The position numbers and the translations under genes are program-made. From assembly GCA_000827265.1 (NCBI GenBank), contig KN834797.1, positions 160,170 to 224,169 of the forward strand: a stretch of 64,000 nt of DNA, read 5' to 3'. The DNA comes from Collybiopsis luxurians FD-317 M1. Taxonomy: Eukaryota > Basidiomycota > Agaricomycetes > Agaricales > Omphalotaceae. Shown in pieces: positions 1 through 11,900 of this stretch. Positions within the stretch are counted from its first letter, which is position 1, and every line of letters begins with the position of its first letter. Under the pieces are notes generated by a model that was given only the letters and a program-made list of their open reading frames with translations, did not search any database and had not been told where the DNA came from.

Positions 1-319
1 GACTTCCCGTTATTATCAATAGTGACAGAATATATCAATTCTACAGAAAGCAAAGGTAAATACATAACGCTGACACCTTGGCGGTGCTTCAAAATAATTT
101 CGAAGTAGTCAATGCCCTGATATTTCATCTTAACAGCCATTTAGTCAAGCTCCAAAGTAAAGGCAGAGACTTTTCTCGGCAGTCGCGAGCTTGAGAGTTG
201 CGGTAGTCTGGGGCTTTACCTACATTTGCGCTGGAGGGATTGGAGCTAAATTGTAGACCGCATTGACTGAGATCTTCGCTCGATTCCGAATGGACTGCAT
301 TCTTCTCCATTATCTTCAT
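1..319 (-). CDS. Possible gene running off the left edge (partial, hypothetical)
   Basis: On the minus strand an ATG at 319 opens a 32-codon reading frame ending at 224 on a GTAGGT donor. After a plausible 95-nt intron (223-129, ending TTAAG) a second frame continues in phase from 128 to the window edge without a stop. The encoded pieces are Ser/Asn-rich and then hydrophobic (a motif KYQGIDYFEIILKHRQG can be read). I do not recognise a family. The 5' ATG, the splice phase and the open edge support a real gene, but both pieces are short and could be chance reading frames. Confidence 0.3.
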
Positions 320-776
320 TTCAAATTTGGAGCAGCGTTTCCTGCTCTACACTCAGTGTCGACGGCAGTGTGTCCTGCTCCATAGCTGAGGGCCATATGA
401 GGTATTCGAGAATCAGTGAGACTAGGCCCTTACCCTACCCCAAACTATGCGGAATGCATGAGAAGATAGGCACCTTCAAATTCAAAACATATCAGTGAGA
501 TAGAACTTGTGAAAAAAGTTTTCTTCCGAAGCTCGCTAAGTTGCTGCTGTCATAATCGGAAAGATTAAGATGTCCAGTATGAGGGAGCAGAACATACCTA
601 CATGTCCACCACGGGGGAGCGCGATCGAAGATTGATACTAAGTCGACACTAAGTGCATACACAGTTTCGAAACAACAAACTGTCCCGTTAATGCTCCACT
701 TGGATGGATTCTGAAAAGACCATTGTGTTTATTTGGTAAAAAGGATAGTCGCTTACTGTTTCTATTGTGTTCAAGT
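320..776. other. Intergenic, nothing recognised
   Basis: No convincing reading frame, repeat or RNA was seen between the left-edge gene and the MITE. It may hold the promoter of the minus-strand left-edge gene. Confidence 0.5.
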
Positions 777-1350
777 CACTACGGCGGTTCTGATTTTTCT
801 GGGCCGTGATTATTACCGTAAATAGATTTGGAATGAATTTTTGATTCGACCGGAAAAACACTCGAAATTTGGAGCTTTTTTCGCCCGATATTGGAATCGA
901 AAAAAAGAAGACAATTAAATCTGCATTTCGCTCGAAAAAATATTAAATGTTCCTTTCTAATTTCAATTGATAAAAAGCATTGATACCGGGCATAAAAGGA
1001 TTAGAATTTCCTTTGTAATTTAATTATGATTTCGTCGGTCATTCAATTCCTTTCACAACTGAAAAAGGAACCCCTTTTCAATTGCAAAATGATTAATTCC
1101 TGGGGAAACGTAATGGTCAGTTCCAGCCCTGGAACCGGCGAAATCAATGCCTTTTATCAATTAAAATTAGAAAGGAATGTTTGATATTTTTTCAAGCGAA
1201 ATGCAGATTTAATTGTCTTCTTTTTTTTCGATTCCAATATCGGGCGAAAAAAGCTCCAAATTTCGAGTATTTTTCGGTCAAAATCAAAAATTCATTCTAA
1301 ATCTATTCACGGCAATAATCAAGGACAGAAAAATCAGAAACACCGTAGTG
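777..1350. mobile_element. Foldback MITE with CACTA-type ends
   Basis: A 574-bp element starts with CACTACGG and ends with CCGTAGTG. The two arms (about 777-986 and 1140-1350) are long inverted repeats: the left arm read forward and the right arm read on the other strand match over roughly 200 nt with scattered differences. The triplet AGT directly flanks both ends (774-776 and 1351-1353), fitting a 3-bp target duplication. CACTA termini plus a 3-bp duplication are the hallmarks of the CMC/EnSpm superfamily. The centre carries no transposase frame, so this is a non-autonomous element. The long arms would fold into a strong hairpin. Confidence 0.8.
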
Positions 1351-1561
1351 AGTGTATGTTGATTTCAAATGGAAGCTCCACCTCTACTAAGTCCTAGTCG
1401 TCAGTGCAGCCCCAGGACAATACAAAACGAGATAGAAATTCAGTATTTGATTGACGTACTTTTGCCAGCGAAAAAGATATAGAAGCCGTAAACATATCAC
1501 TCTGATTTCATTCCAAACTTCGCAATTAAACAGCTTACAACCTCACTTTCAATCGAATGTT

Positions 1562-1844
1562 ATGAAATTCTTTACTTTTTGTTTCTGCTGTCTCTGCCTT
1601 GCTCGTCGCAGCTATGTGCGTCAGTGCTACTGCTCCTGACCCTGACAGTGCTTGTCGCTGCCCAAACAACTGCCAGCACAGATTTGGGGACTCTTGCGCG
1701 TTCTATCAAGATGGGAACATCATAAATGGAGGTGGGTTTTTCGTCTCCACTTTGAGATTTTTATCTCGTTCTCTGGAAACAAGACTGACAAGTTTGAACA
1801 CAGCTTGTTTCAACGGCAATGGTGGCCTTACCTGTGCTACTTAA
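1562..1844 (+). CDS. Small secreted cysteine-rich protein, frame broken in the signal peptide
   Basis: Two exons are visible: one ending at 1731 and one at 1804-1844, joined over a 72-nt GT-AG intron (1732-1803). The spliced frame encodes a hydrophobic leader (LFVSAVSALLVAAMCVSA), then a cysteine pattern CRCPNNC...SC and, after the intron, ACFNGNGGLTCAT and a stop. This resembles short secreted cysteine-rich proteins common in Agaricomycetes; no function is known to me. The natural start ATG at 1562 (MKFFTF) is one nucleotide out of frame with the leader, so there is either a one-base deletion, a sequencing error, or an unrecognised extra intron. The mature protein would be about 50 residues. 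I treat it as a possibly inactivated effector-like gene. Confidence 0.5.
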
Positions 1845-4096
1845 GTTGAAACCATCAAGATGACAAACCCAAAATTGTTTTGGTTCCTAGGTGAGTCTTA
1901 ATCCCCTCTCATACGGCTATTTCGAGCCCAATTCCCCTAGGTCAGAAAGGTTTTGGTTATGTTGTCACTGTTTATTATTTGTAAACTTGAATGTTTAAAT
2001 TGCAATTTTCTCCACCTCCATTGAAGTAATTGTTCGTGAGAACATGCACGCACCCTAATCGACACTTGCTTGATGGTCAAGAGGAGCTCCTTATTCATGA
2101 TCTGCACATCTTCATCGGACGTCTATGCATCAAATGAAATAAGTTTTTTATTCCACACACCTTTGGATACTCACCAACATCGAAGGTAGGCATACTTTTT
2201 TTTTGCTATTATATTCCATTCAAAATAATCACCGGCGAATGCGATTTCGGCTATTTTTCTCAGCAATTCCCGAGATAGATTATGGGACAGAGCGTAAGCC
2301 GTCGTAACGGGGGAGATCTTTGGACTCGGGGAGCGAGAGATTTTGAAGGTCAGATTCGAGGATGGCTTTATAAGGTTTGACATACAGATGGAAATAAAGT
2401 GGTGAACAATTCAAAGGTGGGAGTATACCAGACGGGGATCAGAAACAGGAGGAGGTAAAGCTTAGCTGGGCACATCTACATCAGATAATTCAGTAATACA
2501 ACGAGAAGTAAGGAAAAAAAAAATACCAATGAACCTGGATGCAACACCAGGACGGCAAAGACGGCCAACATATTTTTACCAAGCAAGTGTCCATCTAACT
2601 ATTCCCTTAGTACCCGTGTACACTAAGCAGCAAGTCATATAGTGAGACAGTGGGACAAATTAAATGAAATTTATTTTTTGTAAGCGCCTGTTGGACACCG
2701 GGACATTACTTTATGAAATTTAACTATTATAAAAAGCTCAGCACCCACAGGCGCCTCGAAAAAAAATTTCTAAAAGTTTGATTGGACACCAGACAGGGTG
2801 GGTTTTGTTTCATAAGATACCCCGTGGACACAGGACATACGAGGTGCTTAAAATGAGACAGTACATCCCTTCCCTCAGATGTTGAAGATAAGGAATGAGT
2901 GGACATTGAGAACGCGAGATACATATAGTAGAGAGCAAAAGAAAGGGTGTATGCAATGCAGGTGAATGAAAGATTGAACAACAGGGAAATGTACGAACCT
3001 CTTTTGATGCAAACCAACAGCAATGGTCCCTACAACAGCTATAAAATGCACAGCAGCTGCTCGTTTACATCAAAGAAGATTCTGATAGTCTTGCACGATT
3101 GGTAACCCTCGAGCTTTGGGAGCTGACCCTGATTTGTAAGCGGATGCAATATTACAGAAAATTTAGACAAGAACTTACCATTCTATGAAATAGAAAAGGG
3201 AGGAGGGGGGGGATGAAAAGATACAACATTGGTAAGGAACGACGAACTAGTTATAATGAAACTCATACTCAGTTGTAGAATATCTGGCCTACTTCCTGCA
3301 TTCTGTATCCTGATTCTATGGTCAGTTTTGTATGCTTAACAGAAGGCAAAACCCGACATTGGATGGTCTGCTTGATCGTTGTGGAAGGGATAAGAGACTT
3401 TTGGGTGCTTATCTATCTCTTACTGCGGTGTACCGGTCCGACGCCACAGCGCTCTCTCGATCCCGGCCGCCATATTTTCACCAAATCTCAACTCGCTAAT
3501 GCATAACGTGCGCAAATTTCTCAATTGATTCCGTCCCGAGTCCACCAAAGCTCCATGTATTGGAGTTGGATAAAAGCTGAGTAATTCAAGATCAACCTAT
3601 TAATAGCTCCAGGTACTAGCGTCAATACTGCTGACAGGATGTGCCCGACCTCCGATGAGAAGACAATCGACCCCCTTTTTCAGTGGCATACTTCGGGCCG
3701 AAGTGAAGGAAGAGTATGAAAACAAAACGTTCGTCGTCATCATCTAAATATCACTGCAAAACGAACTTGAACAGATCCTCTTATTCCGCACGTTCTTGAG
3801 CACACGAACTCTCTATTGTGACTCCAGTGCCAATTAAATTTGTCCTCGAATGAACCATTCTTTTTGAGTACCGCTGCCGCGAATTCTTCTGGACCTGTCG
3901 TACCCGCTGTCAAACTCGCCATCGCGAGCTTATCGTACCTGCTAGCTGTAACTTGTGTCAGCCAGTACCTGACCGACAATTTGTTTCGACGCCAACCCGG
4001 ATTGACAGCCATTCTCCAGGTGACTCGCTGAGAAACTTTAAAAGCCCACTATTTTGTACATATTATCCTCAAGAATATTCTCATTCGACTCTCACT
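1845..4096. other. Intergenic, no supported gene
   Basis: Only short frames occur here, on both strands. A minus-strand 70-codon frame at 2383-2171 (containing LSRELLRKIAEIAF) and one at 4012-3740 look like possible exon fragments, but nothing ties them into a gene. A-rich and G-rich runs occur near 2516 and 3200. Confidence 0.4.
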
Positions 4097-4697
4097 ATGT
4101 TTACCTTAGGTCATATATCCAAAATTGTCCCTTCAGTGTTGGGCATTGCCCTACTACTCTCGCAGCCAGTAGCCTTGACTGTCGCTGCCAGCGTGCAAAG
4201 CGAGACCCCAACTTTCACCCAGGTCTATGATATGGTTATTTCTCTCGAATATCACACCGGTATCCCTGGACCATTTGGGAGACGGATCCTTCACGCATTT
4301 ACAGGGTGAGCTCAGATCATTCAAGAGACCCTAGATTACTGAGCAGATTTCCTTAACTTCTTTTGTTTCCCAGGGGCAATGTGACGGATGTGACTACAGG
4401 AGAATTGGTGGCCACCGTTGTTCCTGATATAGGGGGGGACTTAGGCCTTGTATCTAATGTGAACGGTAAACTCTACACAGATCTTAGTCTTGTCCTTCAA
4501 TGGACAGATGACCAAACACTTGCTTTCCTCAAGCTGGATGGTATCGGGTAAGATTACATTGAGACACTAGTTCAATTTTGAAACCAAGCTATGCTGCTTT
4601 TAGTTCAGTTGTAAATGGAACAGCAATTGCAACATCCTTCTCGTATGTCATTACAGCTGTGGTATTCACCGAGTCTGAATGCCGTGTTCATTTGTAG
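4097..4697 (+). CDS. Secreted DUF3237-like protein (3' end uncertain)
   Basis: The start ATG at 4097 is followed by a signal-peptide-like segment (residues about 8-33, hydrophobic, ending LTVAAS). Exon 1 is 4097-4305, exon 2 is 4374-4547 and exon 3 starts at 4604; GT-AG introns of 68 and 56 nt join them in phase. The core reads FGRRILHAFTGGNVTD, then a stretch with IGGDLGLVSNVNGKLYTD, then QTLAFLKLDGIG. The R..I...GG...GE pattern, a following 'GGD', and an alternating polar/hydrophobic strand series match the DUF3237 beta-barrel fold family, whose biochemical role is not established. Exon 3 (VVNGTAIATSF...) reaches a stop at 4695-4697, giving about 160 residues; family members are usually of similar size, but another downstream exon cannot be excluded. 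Confidence 0.6.
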
Positions 4698-6041
4698 GCG
4701 AATGGAAACCAATTCCACAAGTCGACAGAATCTTGTGGAAAATTTCCTCCTCATAACTAATAATATACCAAACGCTCTCTCGCCAACTACAACTGGCTCC
4801 TTAAAACTCTTTGTCCAGGTAAACAAATCTAAGAGTTCAGGATAATCGTTATTGTTAACTTTCTTCATGTGTAGAACAACTCCTGATAGCTTTATTGTTA
4901 GATAGGGAAATGATATGTCCAGTGTGTGGCTGACCGCGGTTATGCTTTTCCTTTTCGTCATAACATTCAGCTTAAGGGGAAGGTCAAGGTATGGGTAAGA
5001 CTAATAGTCTTAAGCCGTCTATACTGTGACTCAATAGAGAGACATGGACTTGGATGGAGATAGAATCTATGCAGGATGAAACCAGTTTATCCATTTTGCA
5101 CACTTCGTATTGAACTTCTACAGCTCAGTCCTTTCTTAAATTAATTAATCCTCATCTTGTCCCAAAAGTGCCCTTCATATAGCTTATTCGTACTGCCTGC
5201 AGCTCCTTCCTCCTTCCATATCACACGACTGAAGCCCGTACTCGCCCTTCCCGCTTTGGCTTCAGCCTACAAAGCAGTCATGAATTGTCTCGCCTCTCCA
5301 GTTCTCCCCAGGGCCAGCTCGTCTTGAGCTAGAAAATAGATGGGCTTTTTGTAGATTCGGGTAAGGTCTTGAAATGCGACACGGTCGACTTCCAGCCGCA
5401 GTGAATTGTTGACAAGGTGATGAGAGTCGAAGAAGAAGGGACGTTAGTAAGTATGTGGGCAGTGAAACCTGTAGAAAACACGGCTTGAGCTCGGACAATC
5501 GAGCGATCTGAGCTTGATTGTTCTTTACAATTTTCACTGTTGGATATAATGTTGTTACCTATATAACTGTATTCCTTAAGATAGTGGGCGCTGCAAAGTG
5601 TCGTTACTAATATCCCTGTCCCCTCGCGGTATAGTTACATGCCAAAACGCGCGCACGGCGAGGCGAGTACAAATTTGTCCTCATATTGAGAGCATACTCC
5701 AATCAAGCCATATTATATTCAATCGAGGTGTTTAGAACAAGTAAACCTGTAATGCCGACTGCTTGGCTCAAGGAGGGGAAGACTAAAGAACCGAGGAACT
5801 CCATGTACTTCTACCCTTCTTTAAACCGTAGCAACGTGTCTTTACCGTACAAGACGCTCCCAAACATATAAATTACGCCTGAATCGACCAAGACAATGTT
5901 CATAAAAGTTGATACTAAGACCGAGTCTACATCCCACCCCAGCAGTGCCCAAGAGAGACCAGGAAGGAGCTGTTAAGGTTCATTCAATCGTAAGCATACA
6001 GCTATACGACAGTAATGCTAAGTATGAACTGACCGAAAATG
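4698..6041. other. Intergenic, no supported gene
   Basis: No conserved motif or consistent coding frame was found. The region 4698-4960 stays open in short frames and might contain a further exon of the DUF3237-like gene. The rest shows only short chance frames. Confidence 0.4.
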
Positions 6042-6854
6042 CTATACTTTGATTAAAGACTCCTTGTCCTGCCTTATTCTAGCATCGGGGGGTACAACAA
6101 ACATCGCCACCTTCTCGTACATTGCATCCATACCGTCCGAAAGGTCAGTAAGTCTCTCTTCTAGAACCTGTGCAAAATTCTTCTTCGGCGGGACTGCGGT
6201 CGTCTCCGCGGGTATAGAATAGTTTTCCTTGTCAGGCCGAAGCGGATCGGCAGAAAGGGCACGCTGCTGGCGGCGGTGATAGACAAGGGCCTGTCCAAAG
6301 AAGAGGATAATAGCAAGCAAGAAATTGAATGTAAGAGCCAGAACCTGCACATAAACGATGATACAGGCTTTGTCGCAAAGATACACGAAACGCGGGAGAA
6401 GTCCATCCTTGAACGTCGTGGAACCTTTGGGATGGTGAACGATGAGATCGCCAAGAACGAAGGTGGTGCCGATATAGATATAGAGAAAGACAGTACTCGA
6501 CACAGCACTTTTGGACGGCATGTCCTTGTCCTCAGCCTCTCTCCTAGCCTTCCTTTCCGCAGCCCGATTGATGGTGATTGCTTTCAGATGGGGCCGGAAG
6601 TAGATAACAAGATCGATGGTCCAGCGTAATACAAGGAAAGACAGCGAGATAAAGCAGGAAAGGGAAAGGAAGGAGAATGAGATGACGGCAGACAAGAATG
6701 TCATTCCTCCAACTAGGAATTTAAGCAATTCTTTCAGTCCATCGCTGGTATCAAAGGTGAAAGGGGAGTCAGAGAAAAGACAAAAGATGCTGATGATAAA
6801 CGAATGTACTACGGTGTAGTACAGAAGGGCAGATGTAAGATTGGACTGTTGCAT
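6042..6854 (-). CDS. Four-helix integral membrane protein, hypothetical
   Basis: One uninterrupted 270-codon frame on the minus strand. Hydrophobic segments lie at about residues 9-28, 48-86 (long enough for two closely spaced helices), 119-138 and 163-189, so four to five membrane spans are likely. A basic loop (residues 97-111, RAAERKARREAEDK) sits between the second and third hydrophobic regions. The C-terminal 80 residues are hydrophilic with charged and helical character (FAQVLEERLTDLSDGMDAM) and are probably cytosolic. I do not recognise a family; small multi-span proteins of this shape are common orphan genes in Agaricomycetes. It has no intron and no frame damage, unlike its neighbours to the right, and is the only clean gene outside the receptor cluster. 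Confidence 0.65.
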   Translation of the reverse strand: MQQSNLTSALLYYTVVHSFIISIFCLFSDSPFTFDTSDGLKELLKFLVGGMTFLSAVISFSFLSLSCFISLSFLVLRWTIDLVIYFRPHLKAITINRAAERKARREAEDKDMPSKSAVSSTVFLYIYIGTTFVLGDLIVHHPKGSTTFKDGLLPRFVYLCDKACIIVYVQVLALTFNFLLAIILFFGQALVYHRRQQRALSADPLRPDKENYSIPAETTAVPPKKNFAQVLEERLTDLSDGMDAMYEKVAMFVVPPDARIRQDKESLIKV

Positions 6855-7300
6855 GAAAGTTGTGGTTGGAGGGAGATGAGATGCTGTGCTGTCGAACAGA
6901 TATCGAAAGCGCTCACGTGATCTGATTCTATTGCTGTTAGTCTATTCAATTCCTTGATCGCGAATTCTCACCTAGAATCGACCTAACCTGTACTACACCT
7001 CGAACTACTCTGGACATTTTTTGCTTTTGACGACGCCCGGAGATCTAAGACGGTGTTAGTATTCGACATGTCCCGGATTCCAACATTCAGCGGTCTCGCA
7101 AAGTTCGAACTCTGGTTACTTCTACCTTTCTCTTGTCCAGGTGAAAATGTAGACAGCTGAATGTAGACAGCTGAATGTAGACAGCTCTGACGAAGATATG
7201 GGAAGCTATGACTGCTACGTCAGTGCCTGTGTTGTTCTTGTCCTAGTATCGGCATTGCCTGAACTAGCCACATCGATAGCTTTCGAACTGGTTTAAGCCC
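6855..7300. other. Upstream region of the membrane-protein gene
   Basis: No gene seen. It carries the 14-bp tandem repeat listed separately and presumably the promoter of the minus-strand gene at 6042-6854. Confidence 0.4.
7146..7186. repeat. Three tandem copies of a 14-bp unit
   Basis: The unit AATGTAGACAGCTG is repeated almost perfectly three times end to end (7146-7159, 7160-7173, 7174-7186, the last differing at its end). It is a simple minisatellite-like array just upstream of relic block I. Confidence 0.8.
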
Positions 7301-10300
7301 GAGAAGCAAGGAAAGGGACAATGCACTACGCAGCGCCCAAAAAATTACGTGAGAAATAGGAAGGGTAAAAGGGCCATGAAATATACTTCATTCTGAATTG
7401 TGAGTAAACAGTGAGTTTTGGACTGTCTTTGGGATACCGTACTCTACCAATAATATTCAACGAACAGAGATCGGGACGATAGTACTTGAAGATTCTCACT
7501 GTCTCTCTTTGCCTTTGGGAGAAGTTTATCATTTTAAAGCAACGCACGAATGCTTGGACGCCAGCCGCCGGAGTATGCACCACGCCCTTTATCAGTTGAC
7601 GACCAGCTTTTGCTAGCTACAAACGTAATGCAGCTTGTAATGGAAACGCAGGATTAGGAGAAGAAACTCAAGCACGAAAGACTAGATTATGCACATGATA
7701 GCTCGCTCTGTTCTTGAAGGTCGGGTGAGGTTGTCTGAAAGAGCAAGTATAAATTCTTTCCTTCGCCGTGTCATTATTCACATATATATGATATTTTCCC
7801 TATTTCTTTTTATTTCTTTTTGATTTTTTCAGTCTATAATCCATCTTACGTATCCATTACAACTGCTAACCCATCTTACCTTTGTGAAGTCATCTACCCC
7901 CATTGCCCGCCATATATGACAGTGCTAATGGAGTTGGTCTCGGTCTCTTAGCGAGTCCTCCCGTTATTTTACTGCTCACATCCCGACGCGTCTGCACGAA
8001 GAGTAGCACAGGGGCTCGCTGTTTCCGGTCGACAAGCAGGTGTTGCGGCGCAGTAGGGAACAATTGTGCGTGGAGCGTCAACGATACCTCGACTTTGTCT
8101 GGGCCAAGTGGATCGGCCGTAGCTGCCCATTAGCGACATGCATTGATAGGGGGTCAAGATGGTGCTGATCTTTCCAAGAATAAGGATGCGAAGGATGCGA
8201 CGGCTACTCCTGCGTCTGTTGTGTGCGAAAAGTTGGCGTCAAGTATCTTTATGGCTTCTCCATTCTCGCCTATTGTGTTGGGTGGGAACGGGGAGAGTGT
8301 GCTGCCGAAGAATGCGGGTACAGGTACGGGTACGGGCATAGGTGTGGGTGCAAATGCACATGCAAATATTGGTACACTGGAGGGGGAGAAGAAAGATAAA
8401 CTGCAGTCTTCCTAAAGTCAAACCCAATCTCACTCGGTTGAATTAAGCGGAGCCAAATAGGACGACATGTTTGAGACTGCCGTTGATGATGCCGATGTTG
8501 CATCTATGCCTCTTCTGCAGTCTGACAAAGAAGACGAAGATGACAACGAGGACGAGGACGACGAGAATGTGCATGGGGAAGATGAGGACGAGCAAGCGGT
8601 TTCGATGTTCGACGAGTTGAATGGGATCTCGTCATATGGAAGGGCGGAGCTTTTTGAGGGGTCGAGATTGGCTTGGACTAGGGATGCAATGGTTCGTCGA
8701 GGTGGACGTGGAGAAAATGGTGGTGAGGATGATGATAAGGGGGAAGGGGAGGGTGCTGATGCACGAAAAGGACAGAAGCGAGAGGGGGAGAATTAAAGCT
8801 CAGGACGGGTTATAACTGAAATGAAATTGGAGTACATCAAGCCGCTTTCGCATGAAGAGCGGGATGCGTTTGCGTCGATGAGGGTTAGGGTTGAGCCCTT
8901 GTCGAGGATGAGTTCTCTGTCTCTTTGAAGGCTACGTCCAAGTCCAACTCCAAACCTACACCCTCGTCAAATTCCGATTTGGAGAGGGTCCTTCTCCTGG
9001 ACCAGGATGAGACATGCTGATTCTCCGGCTTCGACATTGGCTCTGTATGGTGAATATATTTGTGTAGCTTGCAAAAGTTCAAATAAACAAGAAACAACTA
9101 GGAGCAGCCCAGCGTTATAGCTGTTTAGCCGAATTGAGCCTTCTTGATTCGATTGGATTTCCGTTCCGGCTTATCCGTCACTATTTTTCCATCCACCACC
9201 ATCACCTACATTCCACTAGCCATATTTCAACGACTTAGACACAGCCCTTATGTCAAGGCCTCTCGCTCCTCCTTCTAGCTCTCTTTGCCCTCTTCTAATG
9301 TTTACTATGGAATATTTCTGCACGAAAGAGCGGGACATGTAGGGTCTGGCTTGCTACACGTGGCCTTCGTACACGACACTCTTGGAGCTTAGGATTGCTG
9401 GACTGCAGGGTATGATACGAACTTGAGTGAGTTCACGTTACTTGTTCATCCTTGTGTTTTTGCTTAGTATGTCGTGGCGGCATAGTCAACGATTCACCTT
9501 GACGCCAACAGTACGGCAGCTTAGAATCTTTCTTTCGAACACGACACCACAACTGCAACCGAAAATAGTAGAACAAGGAATACGAGCAAAATGTTTGACC
9601 CAGCGGAATTTTAGCTCGGCTTTCATGACACCAACCAGCTTACTGTTCTCTATAGGCAATCTCACACACGCTTACCCTCCATGCCCTCATCATTTGGGCA
9701 TTTATCAACTGCGTCCATCTTTCTCTTACCTGATGTTGTTCTGGCGGGTTAGCTCACACGCACGATCTTTTACACCTTCTGTTGCCTGGGGAAAATTCAG
9801 AGCGCGGATTCGTAATCCACCTTCTCCGTATTTCTATCCTATCCTCGCAACGTCCGAATCGAAATATGCACTACCCGCCGATGTCGATCAACTTAGGCCC
9901 TAGGACAACAGCATTCCGGCGGACGAAGCGAACGGATCCCTGGACGATACATAGGCGTAGATGATAATAGAAAAACAGGTTGGACGTGTACAGTACTTTC
10001 GTTTGGAGGTATGTGTTTGTGATTCTTGACATTCGTCGTTTGTATTCACAGTTTCAATGCCCCACCTTCGTTCCTCTAGTTTCTTCTTCGTGCCATTTCA
10101 ACTACCTCGACTCGGCGTCGCCTCGCGGAACTACTCTACACTAGCGCCGACATCCAACTCGTCTGCGATATTGATTATGAAGTTTTGGCTTCAGCATCCC
10201 TAGCCTTTAGTCGTGTTTAGCAGACACCGGCGGCGTCGGAGATACGAGCGGTCCACAGATCAATTGCGCTTGACATCTGTCGATAATGATCCAACGAGGA

Positions 10301-11900
10301 CGCTGGTTACTAGATGAGTTAAGCTTCAAAGTTTTGTTTCTCAACATCGTCTCATATTTAGGTTACAATGTCTAGATCTGACCTAATATCAACTTGAAGG
10401 CTTGACCGGCGTTGGTCCCTTCGTGGCTGCATTCGATACTGGAAGAAGGTCGCTGGAAGGGACGGATTGGGTATGTCGTTCTCTACCTCTCAGTTTTCAT
10501 CTATTTTCCGTTCGCATGACCTATTATTGGTATTCGTTAAAGCTGTCTAACGCATCATTTCTTTGTTTAGCCACTCCCATCTGAACCCCTCTTCAAACTT
10601 CCGTTCAACCACTTCCATTGGTTTAGACTTTCCTGTGGGCTCCTCGCCCGCTCCCGTAGGCTTCAAACGTCCCCTGCCCACGTCTGGAGGTATGTCTCCA
10701 TCACTGGCAAGCGTCGCGGGGATTTGTGGGAGGGTCAAAGCATAGAAAGAGAGGGTGGTGTGTTTGGAATGGGGACAATTGGTATGGCAATTGTCAGTGA
10801 TGACAAGGTAGTGGATGGCGAGGTAGGAGCAGACGGTGTAGCTGATGTATACTTCCGATAAAATCTTTACCTCGTCCCATCCTGAGTCTGTTTTGACTTG
10901 ATTAAGGGTTGTCGTTGAGTGGTTGATACTAGCCGAGAGGAGGTTGTGAGTGGATATTTACTATTGTATTAATATATGGTATTAGAATGTTCCCCTTAGC
11001 CTTCAACAAAATGAAGCGGAGTTTTCAGCAATAAGTATGCCGGAACGGTGAACGGCATGAAACTTGTGGTCCTGTCTGATACATCTTACCAGTTCCAGCG
11101 GAGTTGCGAGCCATGCAAGTGGGTCTACGCTGTTAGTTCCGTTCTATCCTTCCTAGTCTTGTGGTAGCGGTGTAAACGACTTACCATCACAATCCAGTAT
11201 ACAAATGTTTATTGTCCACCCCCCCTCTCCTTCTTTCCTTCCAGTCTTTTCTCCTCACTGTATCAATATGCTGTGATTGTCCCCCAGAAACATCCCACTC
11301 AAGCTCCACTGTTTACTGTTCGTCGCTCGTGTTGAAACGACAGGATAAATCGAGGACTTGGCATTACTACACCGCGGATATGTTTATTTTACCAGGACAC
11401 TCACCCCCGAAGTCAACGAGGCTAGCAACCTTACGCTTGACCAACAAACATCGATAGTTATCGGACAAGGAGTACAGTCTAATTCAGGTACTTGGATCTC
11501 GAATCATCGTGGTCGATATCTCATACTCTTATTGGACAAGGACAAGTGGAAGTACAGGAATTGCCTCCATTTCGTTGTCAGTAGTGAATGTACCAACGCG
11601 AATACAAAGGGGATGAAGAAGACGGGATAAGACTAGTATGACGGACTGTAGATTTATCACTGTCATCCCAGTAAATGTCTTGATCCTTTAGTATGCTGGC
11701 GTCGAGTATATCAATCGTACCCTTACTCTTGCATTTTATTGATGGGGTGGATATCAAGGTAGTGTTGCGCAATTATGGCCAAGACGGGTACAAAGAAAAG
11801 GCAGCTGAAAGTGTTGGAGGAATTCGACGACGTATGTGCCGGGTATGAGGACGGGAAAAATGCTTCGAAATGCTTGATGATAGTGAAGTCATTCCTATGA
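7300..11900 (+). repeat. Relic block I (segmental repeat found upstream of the NLR genes)
   Basis: This stretch matches blocks II (34365-41900) and III (54650-61290) in order and content. Landmarks are: the Leu-Gly-Ser-rich segment near 7920, the acidic tract near 8520, the CCACCACCATCACCT stretch near 9195, the segment ending LPADVDQL near 9890, and the 'cttagcgtcgagtgtat'-like segment near 11700. No frame stays open throughout, so the block is a decayed duplicate rather than a working gene. It is CpG-rich compared with the 25-34 kb region. Confidence 0.6.
7730..8930 (+). pseudogene. Relic of a Ser/Gly-rich, acidic low-complexity protein gene (copy I)
   Basis: Homologous to copies at 30811-32420, 36430-38130 and 55925-57620. 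Readable pieces, in order: a GVGLGLLASPPV-like segment with a following tail at about 7920-8060, an ASSIFMASPFSPIVLGGNGE segment at 8230-8300, a KKDKLQSS end at 8390-8413, and an acidic tract (DKEDEDDNEDEDDEN) in the frame 8467-8796. The pieces lie in different frames and are separated by stops, for instance at 8413-8415. The last recognisable part is a LEYIKPLSHEERDAF segment near 8830. The parent protein looks intrinsically disordered and probably nuclear or regulatory, but I do not recognise the family. Confidence 0.45.

Noticed and set aside
2171..2383. Minus-strand frame with LSRELLRKIAEIAF as an F-box-like exon
   Set aside because: The resemblance is weak and there are no neighbouring exons.
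7890..8415. Overlapping frames on both strands in the GC-rich part of block I
   Set aside because: They are shadows of the low-complexity relic gene. Only the plus-strand segments match the other copies.
9427..9903. 158-codon frame in block I as a gene
   Set aside because: The corresponding segments in blocks II, III and V do not keep this frame, and its only shared part (near 9870) belongs to the relic block.
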